Source: Alteromonas sp. RKMC-009
GTDB lineage: Bacteria; Pseudomonadota; Gammaproteobacteria; Enterobacterales; Alteromonadaceae
Length of the DNA: 64,000 nucleotides
Assembly: GCF_003584565.2 (NCBI RefSeq)
Contig: NZ_CP031010.1
Span: forward strand, 1,302,001 to 1,366,000
Direction of reading: 5' to 3'
Position 1 is the stretch's first letter. Every line of letters starts with the position of its first letter. Position numbers and translations under genes: made by a program. The notes under the pieces are model-generated. The model did no database searches and had not been told where the DNA came from. It saw nothing but the letters and a program-made list of their open reading frames with translations. Positions 8,803 through 16,990 of the stretch are shown here, one piece after another.

Positions 8803-9631
8803 TTATATACATGATGGTGTCCAGAAATGGGGCGCAGTTACTGAAGACAACGAGGTGGTTGATTTAACCTGTAATGCGCCTACCTTAAAAGCCGCACTTG
8901 CAGGCAATGCTATACATCTGAGTCCAAATAAAGACTATGTAAAAGTAAGTCTTGAAGAAATTGAGCTGCTGCCAGTTGTGCCCAATCCGGATAAAATTTT
9001 TTGTATTGGCATTGCTTACCATGACCATCGCAAAGAAACTGGCCGGAAAAATTCTGAACATCCTACCGTATTTACCAGGTTCGCAGATTCTCAGGTTGCT
9101 CATAATAAACCGATTGTCGTGCCACTAGAGTCAGAACAACTGGATTTTGAAGGTGAGCTGGCGATTATAATCGGAAAAGGAGGGCGAAGAATTGCTGTCG
9201 AAGATGCATGGTCACATGTGGCAGGGTATGCCCCTTATTGCGATGCGACTATCCGAGACTGGCAGCATCATACATCCCAATGGACGCCGGGTAAAAATTT
9301 CCCCGCTACTGGCGCTTTTGGTCCGTGGATGGTTACACGGGATGAGATTGAGGATGGCAGACCTCTAACTCTTGTCACGCGATTAAATGGCAAGGAAGTT
9401 CAACGCGCTACCACCGATCAGCTCATTTTCAGTATTCCCGAAATCATAGCTTATTGCTCCTCATTTACTGAGTTAAAACCCGGAGACGTGATTGCCACTG
9501 GCACGCCAGGTGGCGTAGGAGGAAAAAGAACACCTCCACTCTGGATGAAAAGTGGGGATCTTTTAGAAATAGATATCGAAGCGGTCGGTGTACTGGCGAA
9601 CTGCATTGAGGAGGAAATGCATGACAAATGA
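8789..9631 (+). CDS. Fumarylacetoacetate hydrolase (FAH) family protein
   Basis: The 280-residue protein has an N-terminal beta domain (to about residue 60) and a C-terminal FAH fold with the metal-binding acidic cluster D-F-E-G-E-L-A, the segment YCDATIRDWQ, the KNFPATGAFGPW loop and GTPGGVG near the end. Family members hydrolyse or hydrate acylpyruvates and 2-oxo-diene acids using Mg2+ or Mn2+. It overlaps the preceding gene by 14 bp and the cupin gene by 11 bp. A second FAH protein ends the operon, so the two probably act on different products, for example one as hydratase/decarboxylase and the other as fumarylpyruvate hydrolase. Confidence 0.85.
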   Translation: MKIVSYIHDGVQKWGAVTEDNEVVDLTCNAPTLKAALAGNAIHLSPNKDYVKVSLEEIELLPVVPNPDKIFCIGIAYHDHRKETGRKNSEHPTVFTRFADSQVAHNKPIVVPLESEQLDFEGELAIIIGKGGRRIAVEDAWSHVAGYAPYCDATIRDWQHHTSQWTPGKNFPATGAFGPWMVTRDEIEDGRPLTLVTRLNGKEVQRATTDQLIFSIPEIIAYCSSFTELKPGDVIATGTPGGVGGKRTPPLWMKSGDLLEIDIEAVGVLANCIEEEMHDK

Positions 9632-10685
9632 ATTTGATGGCATGGTTGAAACCGTAAATCGGGAAGCCGAGAAAGGCCGCATGGGTTTTTACGAGCGCGC
9701 AAAAGAAGAGAATCTGGCCCCTTTATGGCGCGTTTTACATGGTCTGGTTACTGAAGAACCGAAAAAAACAGCTTTACCAGCACATTTCTCGTACGAGAAA
9801 GTTCGCCCTTACCTTATGGAGGCGTGTGACCTGATCGGAACCGAAGAATCTGAACGGCGGGTGATGGTGTTAGAAAACCCCGGATTACCCGGTCAGTCCA
9901 AGATTACCCCCAGTCTGTTTTGTGGACTGCAAATCATTAAGCCTGGCGAAATTGCGCCTGCACATAAGCATGTTGCATCTGCCTTACGGTTTGTTGTGGA
10001 AGGAAGTGGCGCTTATTCCGCTATTGCCGGTGAGAAAACAATGATGGAGGTGGGGGACTTCGTTATCACGCCAAGTATGACTTGGCATGATCATGGTAAT
10101 GAGTCTGACGATCTTATGGTGTGGATTGACGGTTTGGATATGCACATGGTGAATACCTTTAGTGCATCATTCCGGGCTAACTATCCGGAAATGTCTCACC
10201 CAACGTTAAAACCCGAAGGTGCGACGATGGCCGAAGTTGGGATCAACATGTTGCCGGATGGCTATTCGCATAATTCCAAAACTTCTCCGATTTTCAATTA
10301 CCCGTATGCACGTACTGTTGAAGCCTTGCATAAGCTAACGCGCTTTCGTGACCCGGACCCGTGTCACGGTTTCAAAATGAATTACATTAATCCGCTTAAT
10401 GGTGAGTCTGCAATGCCCACCATTTCAACATCTATGCGTTTACTTCCCAAAGGATTCTCAACAAAGCCATTTAGATCAACTGCAGGGACGGTATTTAATG
10501 TGGTGGAAGGCGAGGGTAGCGTGACCATAGGTGAGTTAACGTTTACTTACAAACCCAAGGACATATTCGTTGTTCCAAGTTGGTACAAGATTACCCTTTC
10601 TGCAACTTCAGATTCAGTTCTCTTTGCTTATTCTGACCAGGTCGTTCAGGAAAAGTTAGATTTCTATCGCGAACTAAGAGGTTAA
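9621..10685 (+). CDS. Gentisate 1,2-dioxygenase-like bicupin
   Basis: Starting at the ATG at 9621 (GGAGG-type site just before), the protein has 354 residues and two cupin domains. The first has H115, H117 and H156 (AHKHVAS...TWHDHG), the three-His Fe(II) site of gentisate and salicylate dioxygenases. PSLFCGLQIIKPGE and the second cupin ending near IFVVPSWYKITL fit the family. Known members open the ring of gentisate or 1-hydroxy-2-naphthoate between C1 and C2 to give a maleylpyruvate-type product. No maleylpyruvate isomerase (zeta-class GST) is present in the operon, although the next gene resembles fumarylpyruvate hydrolase. The combination of this enzyme with a VOC dioxygenase in one operon is notable. 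Confidence 0.85.
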   Translation: MTNEFDGMVETVNREAEKGRMGFYERAKEENLAPLWRVLHGLVTEEPKKTALPAHFSYEKVRPYLMEACDLIGTEESERRVMVLENPGLPGQSKITPSLFCGLQIIKPGEIAPAHKHVASALRFVVEGSGAYSAIAGEKTMMEVGDFVITPSMTWHDHGNESDDLMVWIDGLDMHMVNTFSASFRANYPEMSHPTLKPEGATMAEVGINMLPDGYSHNSKTSPIFNYPYARTVEALHKLTRFRDPDPCHGFKMNYINPLNGESAMPTISTSMRLLPKGFSTKPFRSTAGTVFNVVEGEGSVTIGELTFTYKPKDIFVVPSWYKITLSATSDSVLFAYSDQVVQEKLDFYRELRG

Positions 10686-10692
10686 ATTGACT

Positions 10693-11370
10693 ATGCATAT
10701 CATAAATATACCTGAAATTACTGATGTGCCGGTTCTTGGCACTGACAAACGCTTTCCTGTCAGAAGAATATATTGCGTGGGGCGAAACTATATTGAGCAC
10801 ATAAAAGAAATGGGAGGCGATGTTCGTAAGCCCCCATTCTTTTTTCAAAAGCCAACAGACTGCATTGTGCAGGATGGAAGTCAGGTTAAGTACCCCACAC
10901 TGACTTCGGATTTTCAATTTGAAATTGAACTGGTACTGGCTATTGGTTTGGGGGGAAATAATATCAAGGTGGAAGACGCTGCCAGGCATGTTTTGGGGAC
11001 GGCAGTTGGAATTGACTTCACACGACGCGACCTTCAGATTCAGGCGAGAGATGCCGGGCGCCCATGGGAAATCGGTAAGTCGTTTGACCAGTCAGCACCC
11101 ATCGGGGGAATAAAGCTCCTTGAAGGTGAGTTACCTGTAACAGGTGAGATTTCACTCGAAGTAAATGGAGTAACAAAACAACGGGGTGATCTTGAGCAAT
11201 TAATCTGGAACTGTGCCGAAATAATTTCAAAATTATCAGAACAATACGAGTTGCAACCAGGTGATCTCATTTATACAGGTACGCCGGCTGGAGTTGGGCC
11301 GGTAGTTCGGGGAGACCATATCACAGGGAAGGTTGAAGGCCATCCACTACTGCACATCGACATCGTTTGA
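10693..11370 (+). CDS. Fumarylpyruvate hydrolase-like FAH family protein
   Basis: The 225-residue protein is the short form of the FAH family. CVGRNYIEHIKEMGG near the start, FQFEIELVLAIG, the GKSFDQSAPIG loop and GTPAGVGPV closely match fumarylpyruvate hydrolases (NagK/YcgM type), which split fumarylpyruvate to fumarate and pyruvate. I chose the ATG at 10693 because AGAGG at 10677-10681 spaces well to it; an in-frame TTG six bases earlier is possible. It is the last gene of the operon and is followed within 20 bp by an intrinsic terminator. Together with the upstream cupin it makes a gentisate-type lower pathway. Confidence 0.85.
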   Translation: MHIINIPEITDVPVLGTDKRFPVRRIYCVGRNYIEHIKEMGGDVRKPPFFFQKPTDCIVQDGSQVKYPTLTSDFQFEIELVLAIGLGGNNIKVEDAARHVLGTAVGIDFTRRDLQIQARDAGRPWEIGKSFDQSAPIGGIKLLEGELPVTGEISLEVNGVTKQRGDLEQLIWNCAEIISKLSEQYELQPGDLIYTGTPAGVGPVVRGDHITGKVEGHPLLHIDIV

Positions 11371-11388
11371 TCATAGTCGTTATTTATT

Positions 11389-11421
11389 TAAAAAGAATGC
11401 TTCTCAGGCATTCTTTTTTTT
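11389..11421 (+). terminator. Intrinsic terminator of the aromatic operon
   Basis: AAAGAATGC (11392-11400) and GCATTCTTT (11408-11416) form a perfect 9-bp stem with a 7-base loop, continuing into a T-run. It closes the 4830-11370 operon and separates it from the MFS gene. Confidence 0.85.
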
Positions 11422-11439
11422 ATTCAAGATAGAGGTTAA

Positions 11440-12864
11440 TTGGATTTGAACCGTTTATTTATTCTAATTTTTGTGCTGGTAGCTATTCTCAATATAGCGG
11501 TAGAGGCTACAGTTGTCTCGACTGCTATGCCCGGAATTATAAACGACCTGAACGGTTTTGAACTTTACTCGTGGGTTTTTTCCGCATTCTTAATCGCGCA
11601 AACAACCTCAGCGGTAATTTTCGGACAACTTACGGATTTATATGGCAGAAAGTTACCTATAGTATCCGGCTTATTCATTTTTATGACTGCATCTGTCCTT
11701 TGCGGCTTTTCAGAGTCAATGATTCAACTTGTCATTTTCCGGTTTATCCAGGGCATTGGTGCCGGTGCTATTTTACCTGTCTGTATCACTATTGTAGGAG
11801 ATTTGTTCGACATCAGTGAGAGAGCGAAAGCACAGGCATCTATAGCAAGTGTGTGGGCATCATCATCCATAGCCGGTCCACTGATTGGTGGATTCATTGT
11901 ATCAAACTACGATTGGGCCTGGATTTTCTGGGTCAGTACACCATTAAGTGTAATTGCAATGGTTGGATTTGTTTTTTTCCTGAAAGGGGATGTTAAAAAA
12001 CAAAGGTATTTTGATACTACAGGCTCAATTACATTTTCATTTTCGACGTTGACCTTCCTTTTATTCCTGTTGTCGATTGGAACTGGCGACATTTCGATAT
12101 CTATTCTACTTTTCGTTTTTTGCGCACTATCGACGTTCACCTACCATTGCCACTCCAAGAAGATAGCGTTTCCTTTCATCAACTTTAAGATATGGTTCCG
12201 GCCACAAATTATATATCCAAATATGGCGACAATGTTCGGTTGTATGGCCACTGTTGGAATAAGTATTTTTATCCCTTTGTTCATTCAAAAAGTAATGAAT
12301 GGTAGTCCGGTTCTGGCTGGATTTGCTGTTACAGCAGTTGCTATGGGCTGGCCTGTGGGCGCAACATATTCCGGAACACTGGTCAGGCAGCACAAGTTTA
12401 AAACGTCACTTATTGCAGGGGCCGTCGCACTGTTTACCGGAACTATCCTTTATACAACTCTTGACTCTGATTCCTTTTGGTTTTTGCCATTCATCGGCTC
12501 ACTGACTTGCGGTTTTGGTATGGGCTTAATAACGAGCACATGTATGATAATCGTTCAGGAATGTGCAGATTATTCTGAGCGTGGTACGGTGTCAGGTGCG
12601 CATGTCTTCGCCAGAAATCTGGGTAATGCTATTGGAGCCGCTGTTTTGGGTATTGTGTTTAACCTGACTGGAGAAGAATGTCTGTCCTGTGTGCGTGCTG
12701 TTGAAAATTATGGTGCTGGCGAATTCGATGTAAGCACAGAAGCTATATTTATCGGTTTACACAGTACGTTTTTCGCGATGGCACTCATCGCTCTTGTTGC
12801 CGGCTTATTTCTCTATATTTCAATTAAAACGATTAACTCGCAATGGCTTCAAAGACCAACTTGA
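11440..12864 (+). CDS. DHA2-type major facilitator superfamily transporter
   Basis: About 474 residues with 14 predicted hydrophobic segments. The drug:H+ antiporter motifs are visible: motif A GQLTDLYGRK near residues 64-73, FRFIQGIGAGAILP in helix 4, and SIAGPLIGGFI (motif C) in helix 5. No ATG suits the N-terminus; TTG codons at 11440 and 11446 follow AGAGG at 11431, and 11446 has the better spacing. The protein lies between the aromatic operon terminator and a convergent permease gene. I infer export of a toxic intermediate or uptake of the aromatic substrate; direction cannot be told from sequence. Confidence 0.85.
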   Translation: MDLNRLFILIFVLVAILNIAVEATVVSTAMPGIINDLNGFELYSWVFSAFLIAQTTSAVIFGQLTDLYGRKLPIVSGLFIFMTASVLCGFSESMIQLVIFRFIQGIGAGAILPVCITIVGDLFDISERAKAQASIASVWASSSIAGPLIGGFIVSNYDWAWIFWVSTPLSVIAMVGFVFFLKGDVKKQRYFDTTGSITFSFSTLTFLLFLLSIGTGDISISILLFVFCALSTFTYHCHSKKIAFPFINFKIWFRPQIIYPNMATMFGCMATVGISIFIPLFIQKVMNGSPVLAGFAVTAVAMGWPVGATYSGTLVRQHKFKTSLIAGAVALFTGTILYTTLDSDSFWFLPFIGSLTCGFGMGLITSTCMIIVQECADYSERGTVSGAHVFARNLGNAIGAAVLGIVFNLTGEECLSCVRAVENYGAGEFDVSTEAIFIGLHSTFFAMALIALVAGLFLYISIKTINSQWLQRPT

Positions 12865-13579
12865 AACCTAATATAACAAGACAAAAATAAATAAAAAAAT
12901 AGAATCTGTCAGGTTCTATTTTTTTTACAATTTTGGTTCCAATAAAAGTTGATAGTAATGCAAAAGGTAACAGGTAAAGTGAATAAGTAAGGTTTGTGGC
13001 GGAAAGCTGCCCCAAAGCAATAAAAGCAGGTACTTTCATTAAGTTTAACGCAGTGAAACAAATTGCTGTTGTACCAACCAGCGTGTCCCGCGGTAACTGT
13101 TTTGGCAAAACCCAAAGTTGGTATGGCGGAGCACCGGCGTGCGCGATTTGACTTGTAAAGCCAGATACAATTCCCAGAAATGCACCGATGATATTGTTAC
13201 TTGGGTTGATTACATTTGAAGCTCCGATATTCAGTAATTTTTGAGTACCGAAAATAATGGAAATCACACCTACCGCACCCAGCACCAGGGTGGTGTTTAC
13301 TATTTCGGCAAATGCAAATCCAGTGAGGACGCCGGCAGCCATCCCTGGCAGCATGACTTTTAAAACCGTGGCATCGAAATGACGACGGAATGCTGTGACA
13401 GCATGAAAGTCCTGTACGATTAAGATTGGTAACATAATGCCTGCAGCCATAAGAGGGTCCACCGACAATGACAGTAGTGGCATAGCAAGTACGCCGATAC
13501 CGGCAAACCCACCTTTCGACAATCCAGTGATGAATACGGCTGTCAATGCGCAAACGTAATATGTTAAAGGGTCCGACAA
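12833..13579 (-). CDS. TSUP (TauE/SafE-type) membrane permease
   Basis: A 248-residue protein of mostly hydrophobic helices with the duplicated TSUP signature (ITGLSKGGFAGIGVLAMPLL near the N-terminus and FTSQIAHAGAPPYQLWVLPKQLP in the middle). The family carries organic or sulfur-containing anions across the inner membrane. Its start appears to be TTG at 13579, preceded by a purine-rich stretch, 26 bp after the RraA-like aldolase gene in the same direction, so the two likely form a small operon. Its 3' end overlaps the convergent MFS gene by 32 bp. It may import a carboxylated aromatic or release an organic acid product. Confidence 0.8.
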   Translation of the reverse strand: MSDPLTYYVCALTAVFITGLSKGGFAGIGVLAMPLLSLSVDPLMAAGIMLPILIVQDFHAVTAFRRHFDATVLKVMLPGMAAGVLTGFAFAEIVNTTLVLGAVGVISIIFGTQKLLNIGASNVINPSNNIIGAFLGIVSGFTSQIAHAGAPPYQLWVLPKQLPRDTLVGTTAICFTALNLMKVPAFIALGQLSATNLTYSLYLLPFALLSTFIGTKIVKKIEPDRFYFFIYFCLVILGFKLVFEAIAS

Positions 13580-13605
13580 TTTACTGGTTCCACTCTTATT
13601 CTGAA

Positions 13606-14316
13606 TCAGGAACGTTCGCTATCAAGATACTCATGCTGGCTGATGTATTTTAACCCTTTAGCTCTGAGCTTCTCGCGGAAGTTATAAATATCCAGCCCAA
13701 GTTCTCCCCGGCTCATCCGTGCTCTTTTCGATTCTTCCAAGGCCTCACGCTCAATGGACTGTTTCAAGACGGATTCGGCATTTTTCAGAGGAACGATACA
13801 TACACCGTCATCATCTGCAATGACAAGATCGCCCGGATGAACAAGCTGGCCTGCGCAGATTACGGGAACATTTATATCTCCCAGAGTTTCTTTGACTGTA
13901 CCTTGTGAATATATGCATTTAGACCAGACAGAAAAGCCTTGTTTGCGAAGTTCACCGGTGTCGCGAACTCCAGCGTTGATGATGAGAGCATGAACACCTC
14001 TGCTTTGAAGAGACGTTGCCAACAGGTCACCAAAATACCCTGAATCAGAGTCGGATGTAGGTGCTACTACTAATACATCGCCGGGTCTGCATTGTTCAAC
14101 GGCTGCAACTATCATCCAGTTGTCGCAAGGGGGGACAGAAACAGTAACTGCGGGGCCACAAACATATGCTCCCTGCTGTATTGGCCTGATTGATGAATCA
14201 AGTAATCCCGTCCTGCCTTGTGCTTCGTGGACCGTAGCAACTCCCAGTTTCTGCGTTATATATTTTGCTGTGATGTCCGGATCAGGACGCTGAATATCTG
14301 TAACTACAATAGCCAT
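13606..14316 (-). CDS. RraA-like aldolase (4-carboxy-4-hydroxy-2-oxoadipate/HMG aldolase, LigK/GalC/ProA-like)
   Basis: This 236-residue protein has the RraA-like fold. GDLLATSLQSRGVHALIINAG, then V-R-D-T-G-E-L, supplies the GxxxA loop and the R-x-D metal/pyruvate site; LVIADDDGVCIVP follows. Length and an N-terminal extension (DIQRPDPDITAKYI) fit the aldolases that end protocatechuate 4,5- and gallate-cleavage pathways by yielding pyruvate plus oxaloacetate, rather than the shorter RNase E inhibitor RraA. No ligAB-like or galA-like dioxygenase is in the window. It is divergent from the TonB receptor gene and shares its control region with the palindromic operator candidate. Confidence 0.8.
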   Translation of the reverse strand: MAIVVTDIQRPDPDITAKYITQKLGVATVHEAQGRTGLLDSSIRPIQQGAYVCGPAVTVSVPPCDNWMIVAAVEQCRPGDVLVVAPTSDSDSGYFGDLLATSLQSRGVHALIINAGVRDTGELRKQGFSVWSKCIYSQGTVKETLGDINVPVICAGQLVHPGDLVIADDDGVCIVPLKNAESVLKQSIEREALEESKRARMSRGELGLDIYNFREKLRAKGLKYISQHEYLDSERS

Positions 14317-14669
14317 TTCTTTTCTAATCTTGTTGGAATGAATATGAGCACGCTATTAAAACAGTGGCAAATTAGCCAGTGATTAACGTCATCATCTATT
14401 GTGATTAGCTCAGGTTGAACAGTTTCCATTTCAAGCTTTTTCTTCTTTAACTCATATTATAAATCATCACTTTTAGTGATGACACTAATCTACATGTTTA
14501 TATTGATTGATGATGTGCTCTGCATTTAGTTTGTTAATAACTTTGGGCCTAATCGTTAAGTTCGTTAAATGAATGAAGGTTGAAGTTAAAGGTTTGGAGT
14601 TGATAACAAGATCTGTTTCGTGGCTTGGCATGAAGAGATTTAAGAAAACAACAACGAAGAGAAGGCAAG
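14317..14669. promoter_or_regulatory. Divergent control region between aldolase and TonB receptor genes
   Basis: These 353 bases hold no gene. They carry the perfect palindrome at 14464-14482 and further half-site-like GTCATCATC and TTGTGATTAG sequences near 14388-14406, so several bound regulators are plausible. Confidence 0.5.
14464..14482. promoter_or_regulatory. Perfect 19-bp operator candidate TCATCACT-TTT-AGTGATGA
   Basis: An exact 8+3+8 inverted repeat, 188 bp before the TonB receptor start and 148 bp before the aldolase start. The spacer, right half-site and the following YAYTAAT are shared with the site at 4729-4747 beside the LysR gene. This suggests one regulon covering both operons. 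Confidence 0.6.
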
Positions 14670-16895
14670 ATGAAATCACGCATAAGTTTATCAGTCGCGT
14701 CATCACTAATTTGTATTGGTCATTATAACGTGGCGATAGCGCAGGAAGTTGATACACAAAGTACTGAAGATGTTATTAATACGCGGGAACTTGAAGTTAT
14801 AACTGTTTCAGCAGAAAGAGTCACATCAGATGCTCAAAAAACTGCCACGGCGCTTAGCGTTTACAATGGTAGTGAATTAGCCTCCAAGGGGGTCACTAGT
14901 GCGGAGTCTCTGGCGACAGTTGATCCCAGTGTGAATTTTACAAAGAACAATGGTGTGCCTTATATCGCAATACGTGGTATTGCCTCCACGGACACGACAG
15001 AGATTGGTGATCCGTCAGTCCCTGTTTCTCGCGATGGTTTTTTTACTAACCGCCCATATGCCCTTCAACTTGGCATGTACGATTTAGACCGAATTGAGGT
15101 TTTAAAAGGACCGCAGGGTACTTTAAATGGTCGAAATTCTACTGGTGGATTGCTCAATGTATTTGTCAAGCGCCCCGGGTTTGAAGACGGGTATATTTCT
15201 GCAGAGATAGGAAATTATTCTGCCAAGAATGCGGAATTCGGGATTGACTGGCGTCTCACCGATACAATCCAAACACGTTTTTCTGGCACCTACAGAAAAC
15301 GTGATGGTTATAGAGAGTTGACAGGGCTTGCTGAGGGGATTAATGCAGAAGACGAAAACAGACATTCTTTGAGGGGACAAGTTTTATTTACCCCTTCTGA
15401 AGATTTTAATGCATGGGCTATGTTTCAGCATGATTCAATTGACGAGACCGGATCTGCATACTGGACAACCGACTTCACGGTTAAATCTGAGCCGGAAGAT
15501 GCGGATACCTGGGACGGAAAAAGTCCTCTTTTGTACAACAAGTTAAAAAATGACAAAGCGCAATGGGAATTCAATTACAGTGGGTTGCCTCTGGACGGCG
15601 TTCTCACATACTCAGGAGGTTATGAGGAGCTGGAGTATAATAATGCGTTCGAAGCATTCAATCCCGGCTATCCGTCTACACGCTCCTTCCTGCAAAACCA
15701 GTACCCTGAAACATGGAATCACGAGCTCCGGTTTGCTACTCCGATAGATAAAGAATGGTCTGCCCAGTTTGGGGTCTTTCTTTTTGATGAAAAAATGTCT
15801 TTGCGTGACTCGGGGATTTTTAATATTGAATGTATTGCCAGTCATCCGCTAGGACAGGCTTGTATTGATCGTGAACTGGATAATCAATACGGATTGCGTT
15901 TCAACTATCAGGTAGAAACAAATTCTGATGCAGTGTTTGCTCATTTCGGTTACCGACCTGCCGAAAATGTAAGGTTGACAGCCGGGGCAAGAAAAACATG
16001 GGATGAGAAATCTCGTACTGGCGGAAACTATTCTTATCTTGCTGCGCTCGCGAATCCCTTTATACCTGCACCAGCATCAGAAAATGATGCGACGGGAAGT
16101 ATGAAGGATTCGCAAATTACTTATCACGTTGGTGTTGAGTACGACCTTACGGATGATAATTTTGTATATGGTAAGTTTGATACAGGATATAAGGCCGGTG
16201 GATTTAACAGCAACGCAGCCGGCGTAACATCTTATGAAAGAGAGGAGGTTAAGACATTTGAGATAGGTTCTAAAAACAGTTTACTGAACAATATGGTTCG
16301 ACTGAACTTTTCCGCATTCATGTCTACTTTCAGCAATTATCAAGCTAATCAGATTGTTGATGACTTTCTGGTGGTTTTTAATACCGGAAGTGCGGATATT
16401 TTTGGCGCTGAGAGTGAACTGGTTGCACTTGTCGGAGACAACGGTAAGTTGCAATTGAGTGCCGCCTATCTTAATACGGAGTTCGATGATGGTATTTCTG
16501 TCATAGAAGGTACCTCTCAAAATCCCAATTTAAGAGAAATCAGTGGAAACTCACTCCCGAATGCCCCGTCCTTTTCCATGACCGGAGGCTACAGTCACGA
16601 TTTCAATGTGAAGGAAGGCATTCTGCGAGCCAGTATCGATTTCAAATACTCCTCAAAGGTCTATTACACCGTCTTTAATGACAGTGATACTACAGGTGAC
16701 GCATACACTCAAACGAATGCATCGCTGTCTTATCAGCCCGAATCGATGGAATGGGAAGCCTCTCTCTGGATTAAGAATATCACTGACGAAATGATTTTTG
16801 CTCGTGCAGTCAGAAACTATAACTCAAATGTTAACAATTTTGAGTTTGCCCCTCCGCGTACATTCGGAGTTAAAGTGAAATGGAATTTCTTTTGA
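14670..16895 (+). CDS. TonB-dependent outer-membrane receptor
   Basis: The 741-residue protein has a signal peptide (MKSRISLSVASSLICIG, cleavage near AIA-Q), a TonB-box-like segment (LEVITVSAERV), and a plug domain with PYIAIRGIAS and the conserved DRIEVLKGPQGTLNGRNSTGG. A 22-strand barrel ending in KVKWNFF follows. The closest general type is the FecA/CirA-like receptor used by Alteromonadales and sphingomonads for plant-derived polyphenols and glycosides. AGAAGG precedes the start. It is directly upstream of the symporter and C-glycoside deglycosidase genes, so I infer active uptake of the C-glycoside across the outer membrane. Confidence 0.9.
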   Translation: MKSRISLSVASSLICIGHYNVAIAQEVDTQSTEDVINTRELEVITVSAERVTSDAQKTATALSVYNGSELASKGVTSAESLATVDPSVNFTKNNGVPYIAIRGIASTDTTEIGDPSVPVSRDGFFTNRPYALQLGMYDLDRIEVLKGPQGTLNGRNSTGGLLNVFVKRPGFEDGYISAEIGNYSAKNAEFGIDWRLTDTIQTRFSGTYRKRDGYRELTGLAEGINAEDENRHSLRGQVLFTPSEDFNAWAMFQHDSIDETGSAYWTTDFTVKSEPEDADTWDGKSPLLYNKLKNDKAQWEFNYSGLPLDGVLTYSGGYEELEYNNAFEAFNPGYPSTRSFLQNQYPETWNHELRFATPIDKEWSAQFGVFLFDEKMSLRDSGIFNIECIASHPLGQACIDRELDNQYGLRFNYQVETNSDAVFAHFGYRPAENVRLTAGARKTWDEKSRTGGNYSYLAALANPFIPAPASENDATGSMKDSQITYHVGVEYDLTDDNFVYGKFDTGYKAGGFNSNAAGVTSYEREEVKTFEIGSKNSLLNNMVRLNFSAFMSTFSNYQANQIVDDFLVVFNTGSADIFGAESELVALVGDNGKLQLSAAYLNTEFDDGISVIEGTSQNPNLREISGNSLPNAPSFSMTGGYSHDFNVKEGILRASIDFKYSSKVYYTVFNDSDTTGDAYTQTNASLSYQPESMEWEASLWIKNITDEMIFARAVRNYNSNVNNFEFAPPRTFGVKVKWNFF

Positions 16896-16990
16896 TTTAA
16901 CGGCTATCCCTTAGCCCAGGCCGCGGATGCAGAATGTCCCTATCCAGCATCCCGGCCGTCCTTTCGTATATATATTTAACTGGAGACTCT

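Noticed and set aside
13606..14316. RNase E regulator RraA
   Set aside because: The protein is far longer than RraA, carries the aldolase-type N-terminal extension, and sits in an aromatic catabolic locus.
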